From positions 1 through 16,010 of the forward strand of contig JAPOQV010000482.1 of NCBI GenBank assembly GCA_026710565.1: a DNA stretch of 16,010 bases, in the 5' to 3' direction. The notes under the pieces were generated by a model that was given only the letters and a program-made list of their open reading frames with translations, was not told where the DNA came from and searched no databases. The stretch comes from Spirochaetaceae bacterium (lineage in GTDB: Bacteria > Spirochaetota > Spirochaetia > SZUA-6 > Bin103). This document shows positions 6,490-13,569 of the stretch, piece after piece (position 1 is the first letter of the stretch; each line of letters begins with the position of its first letter). The translations under genes were made by a program, and so were the position numbers.

Positions 6490-7665
6490 CTACCGGTAGG
6501 GGTCCATCGCGTCGCGCAGGCCGTCGCCCAGGAACTGGAAGGCGATCACGGTGAAGATCACCATCAACGCCGGGATCAGCAGCCATGGCCGCAGCGCCAC
6601 CACGCTGACGTTCTGTGCCTCCTGGATCAGCACGCCCCAACTGATCGCCGGCGCGCGCATGCCGATCCCCAGGAAGCTCAGCGCCGTCTCCCCCAGGATC
6701 ATCGCCGGGATGCGGTTCGAGCCCTCCACGATCAGGTGGCTGGCAAACGACGGCAGCATGTGGCGGAAGAGCTGACGGCGGACCGGCGCGCCGTCGAGCT
6801 TGGCTGCCACGACATACTCCTCCTCCCGCAGGGAGAGGAACTTGCTGCGTACCGTGCGCGCCAGCCCCGTCCAGCCGAAGATGGAGAGAATGATCGTGAT
6901 CGCCAGGTAAACCTGGATGATGCCCCAATCCAGCGGCAGCGACGCGCTCAGGGCCATCCACAGCGGCAGGGTCGGGAAGGACATGAACACTTCGATCAGG
7001 CGCTGAATGATGTTGTCGACGGTGCCGCCGAAGTAGCCGGAGATGCTGCCGATGGTGATACCGAGCACCCAGCTTATGACAATGGATACCAGGCCGATGG
7101 TGAGCGAGATGGCCGATCCGCGTACGATCCGCGAGAACAGGTCACGGCCCTGACTGTCGGTGCCGAGGGGGTACCAGAGTACCTCCAGAGTGCCGGTGCC
7201 GACGAAGTGGAGCGTGCTGGGGATGAATCCGAACAGATCGTATTCGTGGCCGTGTACGAACAGACGCAGCGGCGTCTCGGTGTCCAGGTCGGGCGTGAAC
7301 TCGCGTTCCAGGGTTTCCCAATTGAGCTGGCTGGTGATCTCATACACGACCGGCCGGAAGCGGCCTTCCTGATCGAACAGGGGTATCCGCGCGGGTGGCA
7401 GGAACCGAAAATCGGGGCGCCGCTCGACGGGGTCATTGATCTCGAAGAATCCGTTGAAGATCACCATCACGTAGAACGCGGCAAGCACCACCAGCGCGAC
7501 GCGCGCCCAGCGATGGTTCTTGAACTTCAGCCAGACCAGCTTCATCTGGCCGGCGCTGAAGTAGGCCTCCCGCGCCGCCGCTTCCCGGTCGCGCCGCCCC
7601 GGCGCCCTGCCGGCGTCGCGCTGCTCCTGCAGCGTAGGTTGGCGACGCTCGCTCGCCGTGCTCAT
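6490..7665 (-). CDS. ABC transporter permease, OppC/DppC type
   Basis: This is a 391-residue inner-membrane permease of a peptide-type ABC importer. A ~40-residue basic cytoplasmic N-terminus precedes TM1 at about 53-72. The family signature LGTDSQGRDLFSR falls at 167-179, with further membrane spans around 186-206, 226-242, 250-266, 320-336 and 362-380. The EAA loop that docks the ATPase is EYVVAAKLDGAPVRRQLF (283-300) followed by RHMLP, and the C-terminus FLGDGLRDAMDPYR is canonical for OppC. Usual members are ~280-310 residues; the excess lies in the N-terminus and in a ~95-residue segment (73-167) between TM1 and the GTD motif. It starts with ATG overlapping the upstream permease stop (ATGA) and should pair with one or both OppB-type permeases. 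Confidence 0.93.
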   Translation of the reverse strand: MSTASERRQPTLQEQRDAGRAPGRRDREAAAREAYFSAGQMKLVWLKFKNHRWARVALVVLAAFYVMVIFNGFFEINDPVERRPDFRFLPPARIPLFDQEGRFRPVVYEITSQLNWETLEREFTPDLDTETPLRLFVHGHEYDLFGFIPSTLHFVGTGTLEVLWYPLGTDSQGRDLFSRIVRGSAISLTIGLVSIVISWVLGITIGSISGYFGGTVDNIIQRLIEVFMSFPTLPLWMALSASLPLDWGIIQVYLAITIILSIFGWTGLARTVRSKFLSLREEEYVVAAKLDGAPVRRQLFRHMLPSFASHLIVEGSNRIPAMILGETALSFLGIGMRAPAISWGVLIQEAQNVSVVALRPWLLIPALMVIFTVIAFQFLGDGLRDAMDPYR

Positions 7666-8660
7666 TGCAGCAGCCTGATACGCGGGTCGAGCAGCGCCAG
7701 CGCCAGATCGGAGATAAGCGTGCCGATCACCGTCAGCGTCGAAAGCAGCATGATCACGGCGCCGGCCACCTGCATGTCCTGATTGATGAGCCCTTCGAAG
7801 TAGAGCGGTCCCATGGTCGGCAGGCCGAGCACCAGCGCGACCAGCACCTCACCGCCGACCAAGCCCGGCAGCAGCCAGCCGATGCCGGAGATCCACGGGT
7901 TGGCGGCCATCCGGATCGGATACTTGATGAGCAGTCGGGTCTCGGGCACCCCTTTGGCCCGCGCCGTCGTGACGAACGGCATGCGCAACTGATCGAGCAC
8001 GTTGGCGCGGATCGTGCGCACGCCGCCGCCGATCGACTCGAAGCCCAGGATCACGATCGGCATCCAGATGTGCTTCAGGAAATCGATGAACTTGGCGATA
8101 CTCCACGGCTCCTGAGCGTATTCGGTCGAAAAGACACCGCCCGGAACATAATTGATCAACTTGAAGGCCGCATACATCAGCAGCAAGGCGAACAGGAAGT
8201 TGGGCACCGCCATCATGAAGAAGGCGATGAAGCTGAAGACGTTGTCGAACAGCGAGTACTGACGAATGGCCGCCCCCACTCCGGCCGGCCAGGAGATCGC
8301 GGTGCCGACCAGCAACGTGATCAGGCCGATCATCACGGTGAGGAGCAACCGGCCGGAGATCAGTTCGCGCACCGGCTTGCGCCACTGGAATGACCAGCCC
8401 CAGTCGCCCTTGAACCAGGCCGCACCCCAACGGACGTACCGCACCGGCGCCGGGTCGTCCAGGCCGAGCTGCGCGCGGATGTTGGCCACCATCTCCTCGG
8501 CCTCCTGACTGCCGATGCGATCGCGCATGTCTTCAAGCTGCCCGACGTAGGCGCTCGCCATGTCTCCCGGCGGCAGCTCGATGACGATGAAGGAGACGAT
8601 CGAGATCAGGATCAGCGTCGGGATCATGACCAGGAACCGGCGGCCGAGGTACCCGAGCAT
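7662..8660 (-). CDS. ABC transporter permease, OppB/DppB type (copy A)
   Basis: This is a 332-residue inner-membrane permease. It begins MLGYLGRRFLVMIPTLILIS, the standard OppB first membrane span. It continues through IELPPGDMASAYV, the 'L-G-L-D-D-P-A-P-V-R-Y' segment, GDWGWSF, and an EAA loop TTARAKGVPETRLLIKYPIR at 231-250. It ends with the usual DLALALLDPRIRL. I take ATG 8660 because it matches copy B's start; a TTG at 8678 adds six residues without family support. By eye it shares all but ~42 of 332 residues with copy B upstream. Differences cluster at residues ~79-107, 164-188 and 245-306, while 129-150 and most of 188-243 are invariant. It lies 33 nt after copy B's stop and overlaps the DppC-type gene. 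Confidence 0.92.
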   Translation of the reverse strand: MLGYLGRRFLVMIPTLILISIVSFIVIELPPGDMASAYVGQLEDMRDRIGSQEAEEMVANIRAQLGLDDPAPVRYVRWGAAWFKGDWGWSFQWRKPVRELISGRLLLTVMIGLITLLVGTAISWPAGVGAAIRQYSLFDNVFSFIAFFMMAVPNFLFALLLMYAAFKLINYVPGGVFSTEYAQEPWSIAKFIDFLKHIWMPIVILGFESIGGGVRTIRANVLDQLRMPFVTTARAKGVPETRLLIKYPIRMAANPWISGIGWLLPGLVGGEVLVALVLGLPTMGPLYFEGLINQDMQVAGAVIMLLSTLTVIGTLISDLALALLDPRIRLLQ

Positions 8661-8689
8661 CGCGACCGACCGTGCCAACAGCCGGGACG

Positions 8690-8698
8690 GTTGTCAAT
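8690..8698 (-). promoter_or_regulatory. Leader motif ATTGACAAC upstream of permease copy A
   Basis: ATTGACAAC lies 29 nt before the ATG at 8660 and overlaps the stop of copy B. The same 9-mer is 28 nt before copy B's ATG. TTGACA looks like a -35, but no convincing -10 follows, so it may be a relic of the duplicated leader. Confidence 0.35.
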
Positions 8699-9692
8699 CC
8701 GTCAGCCGGATGCGCGGGTCCAGCAGCGCCAGAGCGAGATCGGAGATCAGCGTGCCGATCACCGTCAAGCCGGCCATCAACATGATGATGGCGCCGGAGA
8801 CGTGCATGTCCTGATTGATCAGGCCGGCGAACAGTAGCGGGCCGATGGTCGGCAGGCCCAGCACCAGCGCGACAAGGACTTCGCCGCCGACGAGCCCCGG
8901 CAGCAGCCAGCCGATGCTGGAGACCCACGGGTTGGCGGCCGCCCGGATGGCGTACTTCACGATCAGTCGTGTCTCCGGCACACCCTTGGCACGCGCGGTG
9001 GTGACGAACGGCATGCGCAACTGGTCGAGCACGTTGGCGCGGATCGTGCGCACGCCACCGCCGATCGACTCGAAGCCGAGGATCACGATCGGCATCCAGA
9101 TGTGCTTCAGGAAATCGATGAACTTGGCGACGCTCCAGGGCGCCTGCGCGTATTCCGTGGAAAAAACGCCGCCCGGCACGTACTTGATCAGCTTGAAGAA
9201 CGCGTACATCAACAGCAGCGCGAACAGGAAGTTGGGGATCGCCATCATGAAGAACGCGATGAAGCTGAAGACGTTGTCGAACAGAGAGTACTGACGGATG
9301 GCAGCTCCCACACCGGCCGGCCAGGAGATGGCGGTGCCCACCAGCAGGGTGATCAGGCCGATCATCACCGTCAGGGCAATGCGATCGCCGATCACCTGCC
9401 GCACCGGCTGCCTCCAGTGAAATGACCAGCCCCAGTCGCCCTTCAGCCAGCCGACGGCCCAACGCAGGTAGCGAACCGGCGCCGGATCGTCCAGCCCGAG
9501 TTGCGCGCGGACGTTGGCCACCATCTCTTCCGCTTCCTTGCTGCCGACGCGGTCACGCATGTCCTCCAACTGCCCGACATACGCGCTAGCCATGTCTCCC
9601 GGCGGCAGCTCGATGACGATGAAGGAAATGATCGAGATCAGGATCAGCGTCGGGATCATGACCAAGAATCGGCGACCGACATACGCGATCAT
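8694..9692 (-). CDS. ABC transporter permease, OppB/DppB type (copy B)
   Basis: This 332-residue permease is the tandem paralogue of the next gene in the operon. It starts MIAYVGRRFLVMIPTLILIS, carries the EAA loop TTARAKGVPETRLIVKYAIR at 231-250 and ends DLALALLDPRIRLTD. No insertion or deletion separates it from copy A. The frame is open far upstream (to 10427), but that part is antisense to the DUF4097-like gene and has no family likeness; homology begins at ATG 9692. It is the first gene of the operon, divergent from the DUF4097-like gene across 45 nt. Having both copies intact suggests a recent duplication with selection retained on each. They could form a B/B'/C variant or two alternative B-C heterodimers; the sequence does not decide. 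Confidence 0.92.
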   Translation of the reverse strand: MIAYVGRRFLVMIPTLILISIISFIVIELPPGDMASAYVGQLEDMRDRVGSKEAEEMVANVRAQLGLDDPAPVRYLRWAVGWLKGDWGWSFHWRQPVRQVIGDRIALTVMIGLITLLVGTAISWPAGVGAAIRQYSLFDNVFSFIAFFMMAIPNFLFALLLMYAFFKLIKYVPGGVFSTEYAQAPWSVAKFIDFLKHIWMPIVILGFESIGGGVRTIRANVLDQLRMPFVTTARAKGVPETRLIVKYAIRAAANPWVSSIGWLLPGLVGGEVLVALVLGLPTIGPLLFAGLINQDMHVSGAIIMLMAGLTVIGTLISDLALALLDPRIRLTD

Positions 9693-9720
9693 CGCGCCAC
9701 GTTGCAAATGGAACCCCAGA

Positions 9721-9729
9721 GTTGTCAAT
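9721..9729 (-). promoter_or_regulatory. Leader motif ATTGACAAC / -35-like box upstream of permease copy B
   Basis: On the minus strand the 9-mer contains a consensus -35 (TTGACA) in the 45-nt gap between the divergent permease and DUF4097-like genes, where an operon promoter is expected. The following 17-19 nt lead to a poor -10. Its repeat before copy A argues that the duplication unit included this leader. Confidence 0.35.
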
Positions 9730-9737
9730 CTCGGTGA

Positions 9738-10508
9738 GTGCCCGCACGTATGGCGACGCTCATGTGTCTGTTCTGGCTGACCGCGTTCACCGGGTCCGCT
9801 GCCGGCATGTTCGAGGGCGCGGCGGTCGAGCAGCGGTTCGAGGTCCCGGCGCGCGCCGAGCTGGTGGTCAAGGGCTCGTTCTTCTCGCTGGACATCACCG
9901 GCTACGAGGGCGACGTGATCGCCGGCCGCGCGGTGATGTCGGAGCGGGTCAGGCGCCGCAACGCGGTGGCCATCGTTACCCGCGACGGGCCGGAGAAGGT
10001 GACGGTGGAGGTCGTGACGAACGACCGGAACGTGTTGCGCTCGTCCATGCTCTGGTACCCGCAGATCCGGCTGCGCGTTCCCCACGGCGTCTCGGTGGCG
10101 GTCACCGCGGCGGGTGACCTGATCCTGCAGGACCTGCGAGCGCCGAGCGCCGATCTCTATACCTTCGAGGGAGACATCATCGTCCGCGACGTGACGGCCG
10201 AGCTGTTCACCACCAACGCCGCCGGCGTCACCCGCGTGTTCGACAGCCACGGTCCGAAGTGGCTGCTCTCCTCCAACGGCGATGTCTCCGTGGACGGCGG
10301 CGCCGGCGACGTGCGCGTGCAGACCATCGACGGACGCCTGACACTGCGCGGGGTCGCAGGCGACGTGGTCACCAACGTGGCGGTCGAGGACATCCGGATC
10401 GAGGGGCTGGACGGGACGATCACGCACGCCCCGGCGCCGGTGAAGGGGGAGCCCGGGGCGGGTGGCGGGCCCGGGGCGGGCGGCGGGGCCGGGTCGGGCG
10501 GCGGCTGA
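9738..10508 (+). CDS. Exported DUF4097-like beta-repeat protein with glycine-rich tail
   Basis: This is a 256-residue protein. The N-terminus (MPARMATLMCLFWLTAFTGS, then AAG) looks like a signal peptide. The GTG at 9738 is chosen because it supplies the basic n-region; an ATG at 9750 is possible. The body is a run of short beta-strand repeats of the DUF4097 (adhesin-like, right-handed beta-helix) kind: ELVVKGSFFSLDITGYEGD, VSVAVTAAGDLILQDLRAPS, ADLYTFEGDIIVRDVTAEL, LLSSNGDVSVDGGAGDVRVQ, TIDGRLTLRGVAGDV. Each coil carries a 'G-D-(I/V)-x-(V/L)' step. Proteins of this type are periplasmic or surface-located and of unknown function. The last ~20 residues are Gly/Pro/Ala only, encoded by an 18-bp repeat. 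The stop is 1 nt from the stop of the convergent DUF4340 gene. It is divergent from the peptide permease operon. Confidence 0.75.
   Translation: MPARMATLMCLFWLTAFTGSAAGMFEGAAVEQRFEVPARAELVVKGSFFSLDITGYEGDVIAGRAVMSERVRRRNAVAIVTRDGPEKVTVEVVTNDRNVLRSSMLWYPQIRLRVPHGVSVAVTAAGDLILQDLRAPSADLYTFEGDIIVRDVTAELFTTNAAGVTRVFDSHGPKWLLSSNGDVSVDGGAGDVRVQTIDGRLTLRGVAGDVVTNVAVEDIRIEGLDGTITHAPAPVKGEPGAGGGPGAGGGAGSGGG
10452..10505 (+). repeat. Three 18-bp GC-only tandem units encoding a glycine tail
   Basis: Units at 10452-10469, 10470-10487 and 10488-10505 encode PGAGGG, PGAGGG and AGSGGG. The first two differ by one base (GGGTGG versus GGGCGG). The third has diverged and runs directly into the TGA. Such arrays commonly vary in copy number by slippage. 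Confidence 0.85.
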
Positions 10509-10509
10509 C

Positions 10510-11961
10510 TCAGCCCTCCGGCGCCGTGCCGGCCATCCGCGCCAGCAGGTCCAGCAGCCCGGCTATGGAGCGCCGGTCGATCAGAAACATGGGGGCCGGA
10601 CCGGAACCGCCCCGGCGTACCGCGTGGAACTCGCCGTTATGCGGAAGGACCTCGACCGACCACTCGGGGAGCTCGGGCTTGGCGAGCCGCCAGGTGACGG
10701 TCAGCACGGGCCGGACTCCGGCCGCCTGTGCGTCGCCGGGGACGTCCTCTTCCACTCGCAGGCCGTTCAGGTCCTCCAGCAATTCGGCGGCCTCCACGGC
10801 GGCCAGCGGCGTTCCGCCGAGCCGGTAGACCGGCGTGCCCGACTCCCCTTCCCGATCGATCGTCACCCGGTAGCTCACCTCGCCCGCCGCGAACACCATC
10901 TCCTCGACCAGGTCGTAGTCGACATCGGCCACCGTCCGCGCCACCAGGTCGAACGGCCGCAGGCGGTCCAGGGTGGCGACGCGGCTGTTGCCGAGCCGGT
11001 ACACCGTCGGGCGGCCGGCGAGCGCGGCGTAGCGATGGGTGGCTCCGGCCGGTGTGCCGATCAGGAGGTGGTAGATCCCCTCGGCGTCCTCGACCTCCAG
11101 CTCGAAGACGGGCGCCGCCAGGCCCAGCGCCGGGTCGTCCGCCGCGGCCTCGGCGACGATGCCGTCGGCGACGTTACCGGTCAGATCGTCGCGCAGCCGC
11201 GCCAGCACTCCGGCCAGCGCAGTGTCGTCCGCCAGCACGGGGCCGGCGTACGGTGACGTGATCAGGTAGGCGGCGCGCTCGTCCGCCTGCGATGCGTCGT
11301 GGAAGGCGTCGTAACGGACCTCCAGCTCGCGGTCGGTCGCACGTACCCGCAGCCGGCGGACCAGCACCGGCTCGAACGTCGGCAGCGCCGTGTCGATCAG
11401 CGCCTCCGGCTCTCTGCTCAGGAGGTACACGACGTCGCCGCTGACGGTGTACACCGCGTCCCGGCCGTCCACCATCGCGTAGCTGGTGCCGGTGGCAGTG
11501 GGTGAACCCAGCAGCACGGTCAGGCGGTCGCCGCCGGCCGAAACCAGCTCGATGCGGCCGCGCGGCTCGTCAAGCCCATAAGCCGAGAGATCGGCCGGCT
11601 CCTCGGCGATGACGCGCAACGGCCGCAGGCCGATCGCCGCCTCCGCCACCTGCTGCACCTCCGGCTCCCGCAGCGGAGCGTTGGGCGCCGCCGGGTAGAT
11701 CCATGTGAACCCGCTTTCGGCTTCGAGGATGGAGCGGCGCTGCAGCGTCAACCCGGTGTGCTTGACGGTGATCGCGGCCACCGACTCGGGGCCGCCGGAG
11801 TAGAACGGTGGAAGAGCCTGCCCGTCCCCTGTCTCTACCCCGTCCGGTTCGCGGCCGCTCAGCAGGAAGTAACCGGCGGCAAGGACGGCGATCGCCACGA
11901 CCGGCACCAGCAGCCGGAACCAGCGACGCGGCGCCCGTCCGCCCGATGCGGAGCCACTCAC
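10510..11961 (-). CDS. Membrane-anchored DUF4340 protein
   Basis: This is a 483-residue protein with a single N-terminal anchor (WFRLLVPVVAIAVLAAGYFL, about residues 14-33) and a large periplasmic part. DUF4340 features are visible: GFTWIYPAAPNAPLREPEVQ, the hallmark LSAYGLDEPRGRIELVS with YGLDEP at 128-133, then LTVLLGSPTATGTSYAMVDG followed by a 'D-A-V-Y-T-V-S' strand. A second, weaker half repeats the pattern: DPALGLAAPVFELEV at ~276-290, then LLIGTPAGATHRYAAL and TVYRLGNSRV. DUF4340 proteins commonly accompany gliding/ABC-2 type export genes; no reaction is known. The GTG start at 11961 overlaps the solute-binding lipoprotein stop (GTGA), so the two are co-expressed. It converges on the DUF4097-like gene with a 1-nt gap. 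Confidence 0.85.
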   Translation of the reverse strand: MSGSASGGRAPRRWFRLLVPVVAIAVLAAGYFLLSGREPDGVETGDGQALPPFYSGGPESVAAITVKHTGLTLQRRSILEAESGFTWIYPAAPNAPLREPEVQQVAEAAIGLRPLRVIAEEPADLSAYGLDEPRGRIELVSAGGDRLTVLLGSPTATGTSYAMVDGRDAVYTVSGDVVYLLSREPEALIDTALPTFEPVLVRRLRVRATDRELEVRYDAFHDASQADERAAYLITSPYAGPVLADDTALAGVLARLRDDLTGNVADGIVAEAAADDPALGLAAPVFELEVEDAEGIYHLLIGTPAGATHRYAALAGRPTVYRLGNSRVATLDRLRPFDLVARTVADVDYDLVEEMVFAAGEVSYRVTIDREGESGTPVYRLGGTPLAAVEAAELLEDLNGLRVEEDVPGDAQAAGVRPVLTVTWRLAKPELPEWSVEVLPHNGEFHAVRRGGSGPAPMFLIDRRSIAGLLDLLARMAGTAPEG

Positions 11962-13448
11962 CGCGCGCGCCCCAGGTTCAGCCAGTTCAGGAGCCGCTCC
12001 GCTCCGCGGTCGCGGAGCTCCTCCCGGAACGCCTCGAGCTGCGTCAGCGGCCGTGCGCCGGTGATGAACCTGCCGGTCTCGGCGGCGATGTGCTCGACCA
12101 GGGGGCCGGCCAGCGCGTCCACGAAGTTGCGGCTGTGCGTGGCGATGGCCGGCCACGGCTCCAGGACCACCGCCTTGTCATCCAGGTAGGTCGTCACGTC
12201 GTGGCGCTCGAAGTAGCGCGCGGCCGGCGTGTGTTCCGAGTCGCCCTCGCCTGACAGCCAGAGCGCGAAGTCCAGGCGGTCGGGCGCACCCGACGCCGCC
12301 GCGACCTCGCCCGCCACTTTCTCTTCCAGCAGCAGATCCAGGAACGCCGCCGCGGTCTCCGCGTGCGGAGACGTCGACGTCACGGCCCAGCCCGCCGAGA
12401 CGGCGTTCCACGCACGCGGACCGATCCAGCCGCGCCGGCCACGGTTCTGCGGCAGCCGCAACGGGCCCATCCAGGCCCCGGTGCGGTCCCAGTTCCCGTC
12501 CTCGGTCAGCCCGCCGTACCCGCGCGAGCCGGCCAGCGCCGGGCCGGTCCGCCCGCTCCACGGCACCACGAACGCGCGCTCGGAGCCCAGCAGGCGCAGC
12601 AGGTCCAGATCGCCGGGGGCGGTCCGCGGGTCGAGCGAATCGGCCGCCATCAGCCCTTCTGCCGCCAGGCGATGGAACCAGCGCAGGTAGTCCTCGAACT
12701 CCCGTTCGAGCGGCCCGAGCCGCCACTCACGCCGCTCGGGGTGGTAGTAGGCGGCGCCCCGCTCGTCGACGCCGGAGCGGAACCACGACGGCGCCCGAAA
12801 CAGCAGCGCCCGCTGGGTGGCGGCGAACGGCGTGCTGCCCGGGAACTCCGACTGGAGGGCGCCGAGCGACGCCAGCAGCTCCTGCCAGGTCCCGGCTCCG
12901 AGGCCACGGGCCTCGAACAGGTCCTGCCGGTAGGCGATGGCGCCCAGGTACGGGCTGGCGCTCTCGTCGAACACGCCCAGCGCATACAGCTCTCCCGGCG
13001 CCAGCAGCCGGCCGTGCGTGCCCTGCCGGAAGCGCTCGTGCCCCGCCAGCAGGCGGTGCAGATTGGGAGTGAGCTCCGGCCGTTCGAGCAGGTTGACCAG
13101 CCACTCCCGCTGGCGGATGAAGTCGATCGGCGCCACTCCCTCGGCCAGCAGGTCGGGCAACTCGCCGGACGCGGCCAGTTCCGCGAGCCGCGTGCCGCGT
13201 GCCGCAGCGCTGGAGCCGGCGATCGCCACCGGCCGCAGCGTGACGTTTGTGCGCCGCTGCAGCACCTCCCATGACGGACGAGCGGACGCGGGCAGGAGCG
13301 ACTCCGGCACCCCGACGGTGAGCGTGACCGGCTGCGCAAGCGGGAAGGACACCGCCGGACCGACACCCGTCAGGTCGCTGCCCGACGCACGATCCCCGCA
13401 GCCGGCCAAGCCGATGCCAGCCGCAGCCACCAGCACGGCCGCGACCAT
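11958..13448 (-). CDS. Family 1 extracellular solute-binding lipoprotein
   Basis: This 496-residue protein starts MVAAVLVAAAGIGLAGCGDR, with a lipobox LAGC (Cys17), so it should be a membrane-anchored lipoprotein. The body follows sugar-type (LplA/YesO-like) binding proteins: WEVLQRRTNVTLRPV, ELAASGELPDLLAEG, WLVNLLERPELTPNLHRLL, HGRLLAPGELYALGVF, IAYRQDLFEARGLGAGTWQE, WLLR-type aromatic pockets further on, and 'HAETAAAFLDLLLEEKVAGE' near the end. Probable ligands are oligosaccharides, but no sugar permeases are adjacent. Instead it overlaps a DUF4340 gene, an unusual partner. The ATG lacks a Shine-Dalgarno sequence and the signal peptide lacks basic residues. An in-frame CTG at 13478, 7 nt after GAGGAGA, would add the charged stretch LDRAAHPTRL, so the true start may be upstream. 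Confidence 0.82.
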   Translation of the reverse strand: MVAAVLVAAAGIGLAGCGDRASGSDLTGVGPAVSFPLAQPVTLTVGVPESLLPASARPSWEVLQRRTNVTLRPVAIAGSSAAARGTRLAELAASGELPDLLAEGVAPIDFIRQREWLVNLLERPELTPNLHRLLAGHERFRQGTHGRLLAPGELYALGVFDESASPYLGAIAYRQDLFEARGLGAGTWQELLASLGALQSEFPGSTPFAATQRALLFRAPSWFRSGVDERGAAYYHPERREWRLGPLEREFEDYLRWFHRLAAEGLMAADSLDPRTAPGDLDLLRLLGSERAFVVPWSGRTGPALAGSRGYGGLTEDGNWDRTGAWMGPLRLPQNRGRRGWIGPRAWNAVSAGWAVTSTSPHAETAAAFLDLLLEEKVAGEVAAASGAPDRLDFALWLSGEGDSEHTPAARYFERHDVTTYLDDKAVVLEPWPAIATHSRNFVDALAGPLVEHIAAETGRFITGARPLTQLEAFREELRDRGAERLLNWLNLGRAR

Positions 13449-13520
13449 CAGTCGCGTCGGATGCGCTGCTCGATCCAGATGCGTATCTCCTCGACACCGA
13501 CCGTACTAACGATCGGGCGC

Positions 13521-13566
13521 ATCCGAAAGTCGTCCGGATCACCCGTGCGCAAAGCCCTGCGGGTGA
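13521..13566 (-). terminator. Two small hairpins after the VapC-like gene
   Basis: TCACCCG (13539-13545) and CGGGTGA (13560-13566) form a 7-bp stem beginning 3 nt past the toxin stop. ATCCG (13521-13525) and CGGAT (13535-13539) form a second, smaller stem. No T-run follows, so termination is only a possibility. The stems lie in the 121-nt gap upstream of the solute-binding lipoprotein gene, which also must hold that gene's promoter if it has one. Confidence 0.3.
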
Positions 13567-13569
13567 GGC

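Noticed and set aside
6400..7782. 460-residue open frame on the plus strand
   Set aside because: Antisense to the DppC-type permease; the Gln/His/Arg-rich translation is typical of a shadow frame.
8661..8678. TTG start adding six residues to permease copy A
   Set aside because: Copy B starts at the aligned ATG, there is no ribosome-binding site before the TTG, and the extra residues have no counterpart.
9693..10427. Upstream extension of permease copy B to 577 residues
   Set aside because: The extension is antisense to the DUF4097-like gene, and homology to copy A starts exactly at ATG 9692.
11962..12156. Upstream extension of the DUF4340 protein
   Set aside because: The extra residues overlap the end of the solute-binding lipoprotein and are non-descript; the GTG at 11961 gives a short N-terminus followed directly by a membrane anchor and a GTGA overlap.
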